The notes below the pieces were generated by a model. It ran no database searches, was not told the DNA's origin, and saw nothing but the letters and a program-made list of their open reading frames with translations. A stretch of DNA of 39,360 bases from CAZVWQ01 sp964631275 (GTDB lineage: Bacteria; Patescibacteriota; JACMRA01): assembly GCA_964631275.1 (NCBI GenBank), contig CAZVWQ010000012.1:1-39360 (forward strand). The letters are read 5' to 3'. Position 1 is the stretch's first letter, and every line of letters starts with the position of its first letter. Positions 1 through 8,265 of this stretch are shown one piece after another. The translations under genes were made by a program, and so were the position numbers.

Positions 1-150
1 GTTAATCACGGAACCTTGAGCCTCAGCGATGTTTCTTTGGTTGAGTAGATATTGAAAACCAAAAGCTACTAAGAGTGTGGTAACTATAGTTAAGGTGCTA
101 ATTGAAAAAAGCTTTATAAAAGACGACTTCTTAGATTTTAAAAAAAACAT
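1..150 (-). CDS. N-terminal fragment of a secreted or membrane-anchored protein (runs off the window)
   Basis: An open frame begins with ATG at 150 and reads leftward through position 1 without a stop, giving 50 residues. The start is MFFLKSKKSS, a Lys-rich n-region, followed by a hydrophobic stretch (about residues 12-35) and then a polar region ending AEAQGS. This is the layout of a signal peptide or N-terminal anchor; AEA before Q could be a cleavage site. The rest of the gene lies outside the window, so the function cannot be told. It is divergent from the genes starting at 202 and 596. The start lacks a Shine-Dalgarno sequence, like most genes here. Confidence 0.55.
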   Translation of the reverse strand, partial: MFFLKSKKSSFIKLFSISTLTIVTTLLVAFGFQYLLNQRNIAEAQGSVIN

Positions 151-201
151 TTTGTTTGAGTAAATTTTGTTTGAGTAATAATTTTTTATTTATGGTTTAA
201 T

Positions 202-405
202 ATGAATATTATATTTTACTTTTTTGTTTTATTCAAATTAACTGTCTTAATTATCATATTTACTGCCTTAATTCTCAATCTTACATCCTTTAGTAAGCAC
301 TTATTTTTATATCTTTTCACAGAAGCTTTTCTTCTAGTAACCTACCTGTCCTTTGTTTACATACCTTTTAGGTTTCGTTACAGTAATTACCCGTTAAGAA
401 TTTAG
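202..405 (+). CDS. possible small hydrophobic membrane protein
   Basis: A 67-residue frame, almost wholly hydrophobic in its first 50 residues (FYFFVLFKLTVLIII and FTEAFLLVTYLSFVY), which could form two membrane helices. I recognise no family. Its last 15 codons lie inside a dispersed repeat (360-415), so the present stop is supplied by that repeat, and the frame may be a decayed or chance reading in AT-rich DNA. No Shine-Dalgarno sequence is seen. Confidence 0.25.
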   Translation: MNIIFYFFVLFKLTVLIIIFTALILNLTSFSKHLFLYLFTEAFLLVTYLSFVYIPFRFRYSNYPLRI

Positions 406-415
406 CTTAAACAAG
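360..415 (-). repeat. half copy of dispersed hairpin repeat family B
   Basis: Positions 360-415 match the copy at 39175-39240 in the same orientation. They share CGTTAC, GTAATTAC, TTAAGAATTTAG and TTAAACAAG in the same order with the same spacing. The other half of the element is missing and replaced by unrelated sequence from 416 on. Confidence 0.6.
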
Positions 416-428
416 ATAACTATGCAAC

Positions 429-437
429 TGGTATAAT
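429..437 (+). promoter_or_regulatory. extended -10 promoter element upstream of the DsbA-like gene
   Basis: TGGTATAAT is a perfect extended -10 (TGnTATAAT). No good -35 is visible, which extended -10 promoters tolerate. Transcription from here would give a leader of about 150 nt before the start at 596. Confidence 0.4.
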
Positions 438-570
438 ATAAATTTCAAGTAAGGACTAAATTTTATAAAGGATCAATATAATAATATAAGTGGTAATTTA
501 ACCACAAACTTGCCAATAACAAAAAAACAAAATATAATATTTTTATTACTTTGTTATTTTTATCAAATTT

Positions 571-589
571 TATTAAACTTTGTTAAACA
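571..589 (+). promoter_or_regulatory. shared start-proximal motif TATTAAACTTTGTTAAACA
   Basis: This 19-nt sequence ends 6 nt before the ATG at 596. It occurs identically at 20966-20984, 3 nt before the ATG at 20988. Related forms precede the starts at 5308 (minus) and 6607. None of these genes has a Shine-Dalgarno sequence, so the motif may act in translation initiation or as an operator. Confidence 0.45.
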
Positions 590-595
590 AAACTC

Positions 596-1531
596 ATGAC
601 TACTAAAGCCACAGCAAAAAAAAATCCTGAAAATCAGTCTAAAGAAAGTATTGAAGGAAAAAAAAGTCCAACTAAAAAAAACAATCAAACTGACTCGTTT
701 AAAACAAAAACAAGAAGTTTAGGATCGATCTCAAATAGGAATTTAATTATAGGAGTTATTATAGTCTCTCTCTCTATTTTGACTCTTTTATCAATTAGTG
801 TAAGCGGTTATCTGGCTTTTAATTATCGACAACTTCAACTAAAGTTCATAAACCTAGAAGAAGACGTAAAAGATTCCAATTCTAGATATACTAATGTGAA
901 TACTCAACTCAACACTTTAACAGCTCGTTTATCGCCTGTTCTAAACCAATTACCCGAACCAAAACCAGATAATGTAGAGTTCATTACTCCACCTGATTTA
1001 GATTCAGAACCCTGGAAAGGTAATCCAAGAGCTAGGTACACCTGGTTCAAATACTCTGATCCAAATTGTCCGTTTTGTGGAAGAATCAATCCTGATTTAG
1101 ATAAATTGGTAACTAATAATCCTGATTTAAATTTGGTTTTTAGACATTATCCACTAACTCAAATTCATCCTGAAGCTTCAGATTATGCTCATGCCTTAGA
1201 GTGTAGCCATAATTTTGGTGGAAACGAAGTTTTTTGGCCAATGCTAGATGAAGTTTATAATTCTAAGGCTACTCTTAATACTTTTGCTACTCGTGCTGCA
1301 GACTATGGCGGAGATACTAATAAAATTAAAGAATGTATGGATTCTAGTCAGCAAAAAGAGGTTACCCAAGTTTTAGTAGAAGAGTCTAATAACCTACTAG
1401 CACCATTGGGACATGGCACACCAACTGGAATTATATACGATTCTCAAACTAAAAAAAATATAATAGTAGTAGGAGCTTTACCATATGATCAGTTACAGAC
1501 TAGTTATGATAATTTTGTAAATGCTAAATAG
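596..1531 (+). CDS. membrane-anchored DsbA-like thiol-disulfide oxidoreductase
   Basis: This 311-residue protein has a Lys-rich cytoplasmic tail (1-48), one membrane helix (about 49-75), a short coiled-coil-like linker (78-118) and an extracytoplasmic thioredoxin-fold domain of the DsbA/thioredoxin_4 type. The active site CPFC is at 158-161, in the context YSDPNCPFCGR. The cis-proline loop GHGTPTG lies near residue 277. It should form or isomerise disulfides in exported proteins, and such anchored DsbA proteins are common in CPR. No DsbB or VKOR partner is visible in the window. The ATG at 596 is chosen because the Lys-rich tail and the helix follow it directly. The Mur ligase gene starts 38 bp downstream on the same strand and may be cotranscribed. 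Confidence 0.85.
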   Translation: MTTKATAKKNPENQSKESIEGKKSPTKKNNQTDSFKTKTRSLGSISNRNLIIGVIIVSLSILTLLSISVSGYLAFNYRQLQLKFINLEEDVKDSNSRYTNVNTQLNTLTARLSPVLNQLPEPKPDNVEFITPPDLDSEPWKGNPRARYTWFKYSDPNCPFCGRINPDLDKLVTNNPDLNLVFRHYPLTQIHPEASDYAHALECSHNFGGNEVFWPMLDEVYNSKATLNTFATRAADYGGDTNKIKECMDSSQQKEVTQVLVEESNNLLAPLGHGTPTGIIYDSQTKKNIIVVGALPYDQLQTSYDNFVNAK

Positions 1532-1569
1532 GTATTGACATTAATTTTAGACTTTGAAATCTTCTATTC

Positions 1570-3294
1570 ATGTTAGATATACCTTGGTTTTTGATTTTTA
1601 CTTTAGCAGCTTTTTCTTTGATTAGTCTAAAGCTCACTCTGACTTGGCTGTTTTTACTTCAACGCAAAGAATATAGATTAGACAAAATTAAAGATTATTT
1701 AAGTTTACCAGAGGCTAAAGGTTTTATTTTAGATAAATGGACTTTAGTGCGTTTTTTTTGGATAATTATAGTTTGTTTATATATTTTTTTGTTTGCAGTT
1801 TTTCGTCTTAGCTCGTACCAATTAGTACTTAATATTAATATCCAGATACAGGTTTTGTTGGTTTTGTTTGTATTTTTTACTTGGATAACTGAGAGTATTA
1901 AATATTTTCAGAATAATATTTTTGGTGATTCTGGATTAATTCCTGGATTTTCCACCAAGGCTAAGATTTTATTTACTTTAACCTTTTTAACTTTAGTTAG
2001 TGTCGGGATAGGTTTTATTTTTATTTTTAATTTTTCACTTTTTTATGTTTTATTTCTAAATTTTTTTCTTCTTTATACACCTTTAATTTTAGGCATATGG
2101 TTGTTTGTTATAACTCCTTTTGATAGACAGGCTAAGTTTAGAATATATCAAAATGCTAAGGATTATCGACAAAGTTTACTTAATCTCAAGGTAGTCGCAA
2201 TCTCTGGAGCTTATGGCAAAACTAGCACCAAAGAAGCTTTAGCCCATATTTTGGCTAGTAAATATGAAGTAGCCAAGAGCCAAAACTATGAAAATACCGA
2301 AATTGCTGTAGCTCGTAGAACCTTAGAGCTTAATCAAGAAGTTGAAATTTTTGTTGCCGAATTAGGTTCTTATAAGATTGGAGAAAGCTCTATAATATCA
2401 GAATTTATTGCTCCTGAGGCAGCTATAATTACTGGCCTTAATCAGCAACATTATGCTTTGTTTGGTTCCAAAGAAAATATCCAAATCGCAGAAAGTGAAT
2501 CTTTGAATTTTTTACCTGCTAATTCTCCAGTTGCTCTTAATTGGTCTAGCGAAATGGTTAGGGATTTAGATTTACCTGGGAACCTTAATTATATCAAATA
2601 CGGACTATCAGAAAACATACCTCAAACAGAACAACCTAAAGTCCAGGTAATGGTTACTAATTATAAAACTAACCTTCAAGGAACTGACTTTACCTTAGTA
2701 ATTAGACCTAACCAAAAAGTACAAAGTAAGACTTGGCAATTAAAAACTAATTGGCTATCAAAAGGTAATCTAGAAAACTTAGCTGGAGCAATTGCCTTGG
2801 CTCTACAGTTTGGAGTTAACCAAGTAGAGATACAAAAATCTTTGCTAAATTTACCAATAATAAGGCAAAATCTAGAAGTTACTGAATATGACTGGGGTTA
2901 CAAGATTGACGATTCTCGCAACGCTAACTTTGATGGAGTTAAGAATGCTATTGAGTTTTTAAAAGAATCTGGAGTCAAAGAAAAAGTTATTTTTTTAGAT
3001 GACATTCTAGAGCTTGGCAAATTGTCTGTAGAGACTCATGTAGAAGTAGCTAAGGTTCTAGCCAAAAACAAAATAAATAAAATTGTCTTAGTTGGTCGGA
3101 ACTTTGCTCCAATAGTTAAGGCAGTGCTAATCCAAGAAGGCTTCAAAGAAGATAGTGTGATAATCTGGAATAGAAAAAACACACCAGAAATTAAACAAAA
3201 TTTGAAATCTTTATTAACTTTGGCCGGATCAAGAGTAAAGGTTGGAATTTTGTTTGAAGGTTATCAGAGCCGTAAGTTTTTGGATTTAGTGTGA
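1570..3294 (+). CDS. Mur ligase family protein with N-terminal membrane domain (MurF-like)
   Basis: The 574-residue protein has a polytopic N-terminus (hydrophobic segments near 5-30, 60-85, 93-110, 133-182) followed by a Mur ligase. The ATP-binding loop GAYGKTST is at 213-220. The central domain contains ENTEIAVARR, and the C-terminal ligase domain has DDSRNANFDGVK and FLDDILELG, which match the MurF motifs DSYNANPDSM and LGDMLELG. MurF adds D-Ala-D-Ala to UDP-MurNAc-tripeptide; whether this membrane version keeps that substrate cannot be read from sequence. The membrane part replaces the usual soluble UDP-sugar-binding N-terminal domain, so a lipid-linked or unusual substrate is possible. 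A stop TGA directly follows. It probably shares a transcript with the DsbA-like gene. Confidence 0.8.
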   Translation: MLDIPWFLIFTLAAFSLISLKLTLTWLFLLQRKEYRLDKIKDYLSLPEAKGFILDKWTLVRFFWIIIVCLYIFLFAVFRLSSYQLVLNINIQIQVLLVLFVFFTWITESIKYFQNNIFGDSGLIPGFSTKAKILFTLTFLTLVSVGIGFIFIFNFSLFYVLFLNFFLLYTPLILGIWLFVITPFDRQAKFRIYQNAKDYRQSLLNLKVVAISGAYGKTSTKEALAHILASKYEVAKSQNYENTEIAVARRTLELNQEVEIFVAELGSYKIGESSIISEFIAPEAAIITGLNQQHYALFGSKENIQIAESESLNFLPANSPVALNWSSEMVRDLDLPGNLNYIKYGLSENIPQTEQPKVQVMVTNYKTNLQGTDFTLVIRPNQKVQSKTWQLKTNWLSKGNLENLAGAIALALQFGVNQVEIQKSLLNLPIIRQNLEVTEYDWGYKIDDSRNANFDGVKNAIEFLKESGVKEKVIFLDDILELGKLSVETHVEVAKVLAKNKINKIVLVGRNFAPIVKAVLIQEGFKEDSVIIWNRKNTPEIKQNLKSLLTLAGSRVKVGILFEGYQSRKFLDLV

Positions 3295-3483
3295 GGTGAG
3301 TTGATAAAGTTTATAAGAAAAGATTTATAAAGTTGAGAGTATTTTTGCTAGGAGTGTGGTGATGAGACATCTTTTTTTGGTTGGATAAAAAATTCTCTTG
3401 GGTTAATGACTTTATATTTTTTGTTTTCGTTTTTTTATTTGAAAGCTAGATAAATAAAGCATTGATGGGTGATTTGGAAATAT

Positions 3484-3510
3484 TTGACAATTATATATAT
3501 ATGTTATGGT
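3484..3510 (+). promoter_or_regulatory. candidate sigma70-type promoter for the 3580 gene
   Basis: TTGACA at 3484-3489 is followed by TATGGT at about 3505-3510. The spacer is 15 bp, slightly short. The predicted leader contains an AGACT/AGTCT hairpin followed by T residues (3529-3546). Confidence 0.4.
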
Positions 3511-3579
3511 AGCTTTTGCCTTAGATTGAGACTTTTTAGTCTTTTTAAGGTGAAAAATAATTTAGAGAGATAGTCTCAC

Positions 3580-3822
3580 ATGTTTCGTCACATGTTTCGC
3601 TTAGCTATTCTTGTTCTGACGATTATTACGATTCCGGCCACTGCGTCTGGAAACGATCTTGATAAGACATACTACATAGTATATCGGCAGGGAATCATGG
3701 TAATCACACGGATTTTCTTCAATCGCGAAGAATGCCTAGCCTTCCAGGCTATGCTAGACGAGGAAAATACAGATAATAACGGATGCCAGCCCGGGAAAGT
3801 AATAGGCGATATGTTGATGTAG
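3580..3822 (+). CDS. small secreted protein of foreign-looking composition
   Basis: This 80-residue protein begins MFRHMFRLAILVLTIITIPATASG, a classic signal peptide with likely cleavage after ATA or TASG. The mature part of about 57 residues has two cysteines (in REECLAF and NNGCQPG) that could pair. I recognise no family. G+C counts to 105 of 243 nt (43%), and codons such as CGG, GCC, CCG and CCC are used that neighbours avoid. It is followed 17 bp later by a GC-rich intrinsic terminator, the only one of its kind here. The start codon region is duplicated (CACATGTTTCGT then CACATGTTTCGC), so the second ATG at 3592 is an alternative start. Composition and terminator suggest acquisition from a richer-GC bacterium. 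Confidence 0.65.
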   Translation: MFRHMFRLAILVLTIITIPATASGNDLDKTYYIVYRQGIMVITRIFFNREECLAFQAMLDEENTDNNGCQPGKVIGDMLM

Positions 3823-3839
3823 ATCCCTAATTTTTCATC

Positions 3840-3876
3840 CCCCAGATTGCGTTTTCGGCGACTGGGGTTTTTTTTT
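3840..3876 (+). terminator. intrinsic terminator after the 3580 gene
   Basis: CCCCAG at 3840-3845 pairs with CTGGGG at 3862-3867. TTGC and GCGA extend the stem across an unpaired A, and the loop is GTTTTCG. Nine T residues (3868-3876) follow. It starts 17 bp after the stop of the 3580 gene. Confidence 0.9.
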
Positions 3877-3916
3877 ATGAAAGATTTATATTTAATATTT
3901 TTTTTAATGGGTAGTT

Positions 3917-5308
3917 TTAGTTTTTAGCTTTCAAAGAATTAAGAGCATAAATACCAGAAACAATAAATACTATACTAACAAAAGAGCTAGCAATAAAAGC
4001 TCCTCCTCCTGTGCGAACTGTAGTTAGAAGTGTATCTTGACGATTATTACTTTGGTTTTCTTCTCCACCTCCATTGCCACTACTACCAGTACTGATAATG
4101 TCAGTGCCTAAAAGAGCAAAAAATGAACCACTAGTAGCATCAATTATAGAATTAACAGTTTGAATACTACCTTCTGTGTTTCCAGCGAAGGACACAATTC
4201 CACCAAAAGTATCTACAGCTACAATTGTCGAAGTTGAATCGCTAGCTCCACCAGCTGGTAAAGGTGTAGATATATCCCAAGTAGTCAAAGTAGGATTAAC
4301 TCTGAATAGAATTGCTTCTCCACCACTGTAAGCGTCAATTGGTTGACCATTAATAGTTGCATTGCCTCTGCCACTAAAACTAGCAAAAGATTGCAAGGCT
4401 AAATAAATATTTCCATTAGCATCTGCGGTGATATCCTTTACTTCTACACTATTAGCCCCTCCAGAGCTTAATCTAGAAACAATAAACTGGCTAATTTCTC
4501 TCTCTAGAGTATCTGGATTTAATCTAGCATAATAAGTGAACTTCTTAGCTCCGCTAGAATTAGAAGTGTTAGTAAATTCGTTGAGATTAACAATATTTGG
4601 ATCGTTCTCAAATGGATTATTACCACCATCGGTAGTACCTGCAAAGTATAGATTGCCATCTTCACCTACACTGATAGCTACACCTCTAGTATCAGCTGTA
4701 CCAGAGCCGAAGGTTGCGGTTGTAATCAAGGTACCATCTAGTTCGTAAGCTGATATAAATGGCACTTGTAGATTAGCACTTACTTGGTCGTAGCCAGTAA
4801 CGTAAACCGTGCTCCCAAGCATTGCTACATCAGCAGGGTTACTTTGTGGAATGGAAAAAGTCGAAGAAGTAGCATTGTAAAGTGTGCAAATAGAATTACC
4901 TTGGATAAAGGCAGTCCCCTCATTTGAGATACTAACTTTAGAATTGTTTCCAAGACAACTAGTAAAAGGTCCACTCAAAGTAGAAGAGCCAGAATCGTAA
5001 GTATAAACCCCTGCACTAGTAGCCAAAAAAACGGAGGAATTATCCTCGCTATCTATATCGTTAACTATAACACTATCTTCAGTGTCGATAATAGTACTAC
5101 CGTCAGCAGATACTCTGATCAAACCGTAATCCCCACCAAATAGAATAGATCCATCAGATAAAATTTGAGTTGAGCTTGTAGTACCACCAGAAATATAAGA
5201 GATCAGATCAATTGATAGGTCATCCGCTAGAACATTAATAGAAAAACTAAAGACTGTAGCAACCGAGATCACTGATAAGGCTAGAATTGCCTGTATTTTT
5301 TTGAACAT
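3917..5308 (-). CDS. secreted, C-terminally anchored beta-propeller-like surface protein
   Basis: This 463-residue protein has a signal peptide (1-28, ending NVLADD). A long Ser/Thr/Gly/Asp-rich region follows with recurring short beta-strand phrases such as GSILFGGDYGLIRVSADG, GNLYFAGTTDGG and GNIYLALQSF, spaced as in NHL/SBBP-type propellers. A flexible GSSGNGGGEENQS linker then leads to a C-terminal membrane helix (about 437-457) and a short basic tail (KAKN). It is therefore likely displayed on the cell surface. The repeats resemble those of ligand-binding propellers but no catalytic motif is seen. The start at 5308 is preceded by AACTTTATTTAACA, a variant of the motif found before the 596 and 20988 genes. 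It converges with the 3580 gene. Confidence 0.7.
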   Translation of the reverse strand: MFKKIQAILALSVISVATVFSFSINVLADDLSIDLISYISGGTTSSTQILSDGSILFGGDYGLIRVSADGSTIIDTEDSVIVNDIDSEDNSSVFLATSAGVYTYDSGSSTLSGPFTSCLGNNSKVSISNEGTAFIQGNSICTLYNATSSTFSIPQSNPADVAMLGSTVYVTGYDQVSANLQVPFISAYELDGTLITTATFGSGTADTRGVAISVGEDGNLYFAGTTDGGNNPFENDPNIVNLNEFTNTSNSSGAKKFTYYARLNPDTLEREISQFIVSRLSSGGANSVEVKDITADANGNIYLALQSFASFSGRGNATINGQPIDAYSGGEAILFRVNPTLTTWDISTPLPAGGASDSTSTIVAVDTFGGIVSFAGNTEGSIQTVNSIIDATSGSFFALLGTDIISTGSSGNGGGEENQSNNRQDTLLTTVRTGGGAFIASSFVSIVFIVSGIYALNSLKAKN

Positions 5309-5628
5309 AAGATGTTAAATAAAGTTTTTTGAAAGTAAAAAAATGATAGTTAATTATAACCTTGAATAACAGGTTTGTCAAATTATATATCCTTTTGCTA
5401 ATATTTACAACAAGCGACCTTTTAATAATTCAATATTTTTTTTATAAAGTAGACAAAAAATAAAATATTTCCTTGAATACTAATAGTAGTTATAATTTAG
5501 CCATACACAATTTAGATGTTCTATATTTCTTAAGACTTTTTTTAAACTAAACTTAGAGTTCATAAGTTGTCCTAAGCTCAATGAGATAGCTATAACATAA
5601 ATGTAACATAAGTTTTTATCTAATAAAT
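5309..5628. other. divergent spacer between two surface-protein genes
   Basis: This is a 320-bp AT-rich spacer between divergent genes and must hold promoters for both. Next to the minus-strand start is TGTTAAATAAAGTT (5313-5326), the reverse of the shared start-proximal motif. A TTGTCCTAA stretch near 5568 resembles the IS/MITE end motif seen elsewhere. I see no gene or stable hairpin. Confidence 0.4.
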
Positions 5629-6231
5629 ATGCCTAAAAAATATTTGATCCTGGTTGCTATAATTTTAGTTTTAACTTTAGTTGGTTTGACTGGATATTTT
5701 ACTTATCAGCTAAATGTAGATAAAAGACTGCAAGCAAGCGAAGAATTAGCAAAGCAAGAGGCTGGTCGAGTAGTTGACTTTGATGAAGATAGTAGTTTGA
5801 GCGAGCCTACTTTTAATGAATTATCACCTTCTACTATTGATTCTGAATCAGCAGATCCAGCAGAATCATCCGAAAGATCTTTCCCTGAACCTTCCAGTTT
5901 GCCAGCAATTATAAAAACAGGTGTTTTTTTGGGAGAGCCTGATTATCCAACATCTGGCTCAGTTAGTGTAATTGATGAAGAAGATAGTATAATTATTCAG
6001 TTTGATGAAAATTTTAATTTTGGGGGAGCTCCTGACCCTTTTGTTTATTTGGGCGAAGCTCAAGGACAAAGAATCATCCAAGAAAAAGCACTTAGATTAG
6101 GTGCCTTAACAAGCAATGAAGGTAAGCAAGGATATAGAGTTAGTAAAGAAGAGTTTGATAAATATCCAGGATCAGTGATACTTTGGTGTCAGGCTTTTGA
6201 TATCTTTATGGCTAGAGCCGATTTTAGTTAG
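5629..6231 (+). CDS. membrane-anchored DM13 domain protein
   Basis: The 200-residue protein has one N-terminal membrane helix (about 5-26), a Ser/Glu/Asp/Pro-rich extended linker (35-92) and a C-terminal DM13 domain (about 95-200). Matching features are GVFLGEPDYPTSGSVSV near its start, DPFVYLG in the middle, and the terminal VILWCQAFDIFMA with the single conserved cysteine (C187). DM13 is proposed in the literature to be a redox (electron-transfer) domain built round that cysteine. The protein should sit outside the membrane on a flexible stalk. The redox context includes the DsbA-like protein at 596 and the flavoprotein at 6607, but there is no clear operon. The assignment is by motif recognition only. 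Confidence 0.7.
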   Translation: MPKKYLILVAIILVLTLVGLTGYFTYQLNVDKRLQASEELAKQEAGRVVDFDEDSSLSEPTFNELSPSTIDSESADPAESSERSFPEPSSLPAIIKTGVFLGEPDYPTSGSVSVIDEEDSIIIQFDENFNFGGAPDPFVYLGEAQGQRIIQEKALRLGALTSNEGKQGYRVSKEEFDKYPGSVILWCQAFDIFMARADFS

Positions 6232-6606
6232 TTATTAGCTATATAGTTATTTCTTACTACTAAATTTCTCTATTACTTATCCATTTAAGGCAAAGATTTT
6301 TAGGTTTTAATTGTTTCAAAATTTAGAGCTAATCCTAAACGAGACCGTTGACATATAGATAGATTTCCTCTGTGTTTAAAACATGTCTATACGTAAAAAA
6401 TGCCAATCATTAAATATAGTTAAAAATGGTTTTGTAAGGTTAAAGCAAAGATATCATTTGTAAATTTTTCAACCCTGTTTAGGTTTTTTAATTCTAAAAA
6501 GTTATAAAATAGCTTACAACTCGATTAAGTTTAGTCCTAGTGTTAAATATTGATTATGGAATGGTGTACAAATATAAGTTTTAGTTAAACAAAGTTAAAT
6601 AAGTTT
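6232..6606. other. spacer with family C repeat and candidate promoter
   Basis: This 375-bp AT-rich spacer carries TTGACA at 6348-6353 without a convincing -10, a family C repeat copy at 6486-6575, and GTTAAACAAAGTTAAAT (6584-6600) directly before the ATG at 6607. I see no gene. Confidence 0.4.
6486..6575 (+). repeat. dispersed repeat family C, copy 1
   Basis: It shares ordered blocks with 22261-22370 and 36597-36710: TTTTTAAATCTAAAAA-like, ATAAAAT, ATTAAGTTTAG, then (in copy 2) GTGTTAAAT and a GATTATGGA/GGTTACGAA block. Copies are diverged but colinear over about 90 bp, and all are intergenic. Confidence 0.5.
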
Positions 6607-7197
6607 ATGAAATATACAATTGTTGCTGGCTCCCAAAGACAAAATGCTCAGTCAACCAAAGTAGCCAAATATATTAAAGAAGTTATGTATAAGGAATTTC
6701 AAGTAGAAGCCTATTTATTAGACATGGCCGATAGACCTCTGGAATTGTATAACCCAGATCAAATTAGTCCTAATTGGTCGGCAATTAGCCAAGAACTCCA
6801 ATCTAGCGAGGGTTTAGTGTTAATTACTCCAGAATGGAACGGAATGGCTACAGCTGCTATCAAAAACTTTTTTTTGTATCTTAATAAACAAATGGCAGAT
6901 AAGCCAGCTATGATTATTAGCGTCTCTGCTGGACGTGGAGGTAGATACCCAATCCAGGAATTAAGAATAAGTAGTCATAAAAATAGCAGAATTGTCTATA
7001 TTCCAGATCATATTATAGTTGATCACGTTGACAATGTTCTTAACGATTACCCCGTTAACGAAGGTAATGCTAATGATAGTTACCTTAAACAAAGAATTAA
7101 TTATTCTCTTAAAGTTCTAAAAGAATATTCCACAGCTCTAAAATTAGTTAGAGAATCTAAAGTGCTAGATTATCAAACCTACCCTAATGGTATGTAA
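6607..7197 (+). CDS. NAD(P)H-dependent FMN reductase-like flavoprotein
   Basis: This 196-residue protein has the flavodoxin-like fold of the NADPH-dependent FMN reductase family. The FMN phosphate loop is GSQRQNAQST (8-17), replacing the common GSxRxxS. The flavin-contacting loop TPEWNGMATAAIKN (from about 78) matches the family's TPEYNxxxPxxLKN. SVSAGRGGRY lies near residue 120. It would use NAD(P)H to reduce FMN, quinones or similar acceptors in the cytoplasm; the physiological substrate is unknown. The glutamine amidotransferase gene starts 86 bp downstream on the same strand. There is no Shine-Dalgarno sequence; the leader carries an inverted form of the shared AACTTTGTTAAAC motif. Confidence 0.75.
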   Translation: MKYTIVAGSQRQNAQSTKVAKYIKEVMYKEFQVEAYLLDMADRPLELYNPDQISPNWSAISQELQSSEGLVLITPEWNGMATAAIKNFFLYLNKQMADKPAMIISVSAGRGGRYPIQELRISSHKNSRIVYIPDHIIVDHVDNVLNDYPVNEGNANDSYLKQRINYSLKVLKEYSTALKLVRESKVLDYQTYPNGM

Positions 7198-7283
7198 AAT
7201 TAAACTAAAATTTTTGGAACTATTTAAAAATTTCAAAAAATCTTTAGCTTTGATTAAATCTAAAATTAAAAATTTCAAAAAAT

Positions 7284-7928
7284 ATGCGTATCTTAATTAT
7301 TGATAACTATGATTCTTTTACTTTTAATCTATATCAGGAGATTGGAGAAATCTTAGACAAAAAATCAAAACAATTTCAGCTACAAGTTGTTCGTAACGAT
7401 GAGCTGACTGTAAATCAAATCAAAGAAAAAAAATATGACAAAATCATAATTTCTCCTGGTCCAGGTGACCCTAGCGATCAAAAATATTTTGGCGTTTGTG
7501 GTCAGATAATTACAAATTTAGGTAAAACTACTCCTATTATGGGAGTTTGTCTAGGTATGCAAGGGATTTGTCATTACTTTGGTGGTAAAATTATCAGGGC
7601 TCCACTGGCCATGCATGGGAAGACAAGTAAAATCAAGCATGATTCAAAAGGGTTATTTACTGACCTTCCTCAAGATTTAGAGGTTATGAGATATCACTCT
7701 TTAGTTCCAGATCCTAGTCAAATACCTAATTCTTTGATTGTTACAGCAATCGTAAAAAATGACTCCGAAGTTAATCTCAACTCAAATATTAATAAAAAAT
7801 TAAACCAATCAATAGAAATTATGGGTCTTAGGCATCGAGACTACCCAGTCGAAGGTATTCAATTTCATCCAGAGTCCTTTGCTACTGAAGGCGGTAAGCA
7901 GATGTTAATGAATTTTATAGAAAAATAA
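7284..7928 (+). CDS. trpG: class I glutamine amidotransferase, TrpG/PabA type
   Basis: This 214-residue protein is a full-length class I amidotransferase of the anthranilate / aminodeoxychorismate synthase component II type. It shows the oxyanion loop SPGPGDP (58-64), the nucleophile C89 in MGVCLGMQGICHYFGG, and H195/E197 in IQFHPESFATEGG, so the catalytic triad is complete. It releases ammonia from glutamine for a chorismate-using partner. No TrpE or PabB and no other tryptophan or folate gene lies in the window. The real partner, and therefore the choice between trpG and pabA, is open. It follows the FMN reductase-like gene and may be cotranscribed with it. Confidence 0.85.
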   Translation: MRILIIDNYDSFTFNLYQEIGEILDKKSKQFQLQVVRNDELTVNQIKEKKYDKIIISPGPGDPSDQKYFGVCGQIITNLGKTTPIMGVCLGMQGICHYFGGKIIRAPLAMHGKTSKIKHDSKGLFTDLPQDLEVMRYHSLVPDPSQIPNSLIVTAIVKNDSEVNLNSNINKKLNQSIEIMGLRHRDYPVEGIQFHPESFATEGGKQMLMNFIEK

Positions 7929-7944
7929 TCTTGTTTTACACCAA

Positions 7945-7978
7945 AATCAATCCAAATTAGGACTTTTTTAATTTTTAG
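7945..7978 (+). repeat. short dispersed repeat family F, copy 1
   Basis: AATCAATCCAAATTAGGA followed by a T-rich AATTTTT segment is repeated at 28005-28038 in the same orientation. Both copies are intergenic. The matching part is about 34 bp. Confidence 0.5.
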
Positions 7979-8133
7979 AAATACTTTTTGATACTAATTA
8001 AATAAAACTAAAATGAAAATTTAAACTTTAAAAAGAAACTAAATTTGGCTTGGGTGAAGTATAATAAATAAGCTAATTTAGCCTACTTTTTATTTTTATA
8101 GTAGACAAAATAAACAAAAAAATAATTAATTGA

Positions 8134-8150
8134 TCTCAAAGTTTTTGAGA
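8134..8150 (+). repeat. small hairpin downstream of the amidotransferase gene
   Basis: TCTCAAA (8134-8140) and TTTGAGA (8144-8150) form a perfect 7-bp stem with a tiny loop. There is no T-run, so it is not a clear terminator. It lies in the 427-bp spacer 7929-8355. Confidence 0.4.
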
Positions 8151-8265
8151 GATGTTTATCATTGTACATATATTTAAAAAGATAATTTAAATAATTAAAT
8201 TTACGTTATTATACACCTAAATTACTATCAACTTTTACATTTATAACCTTACCACCTTTTATCGT

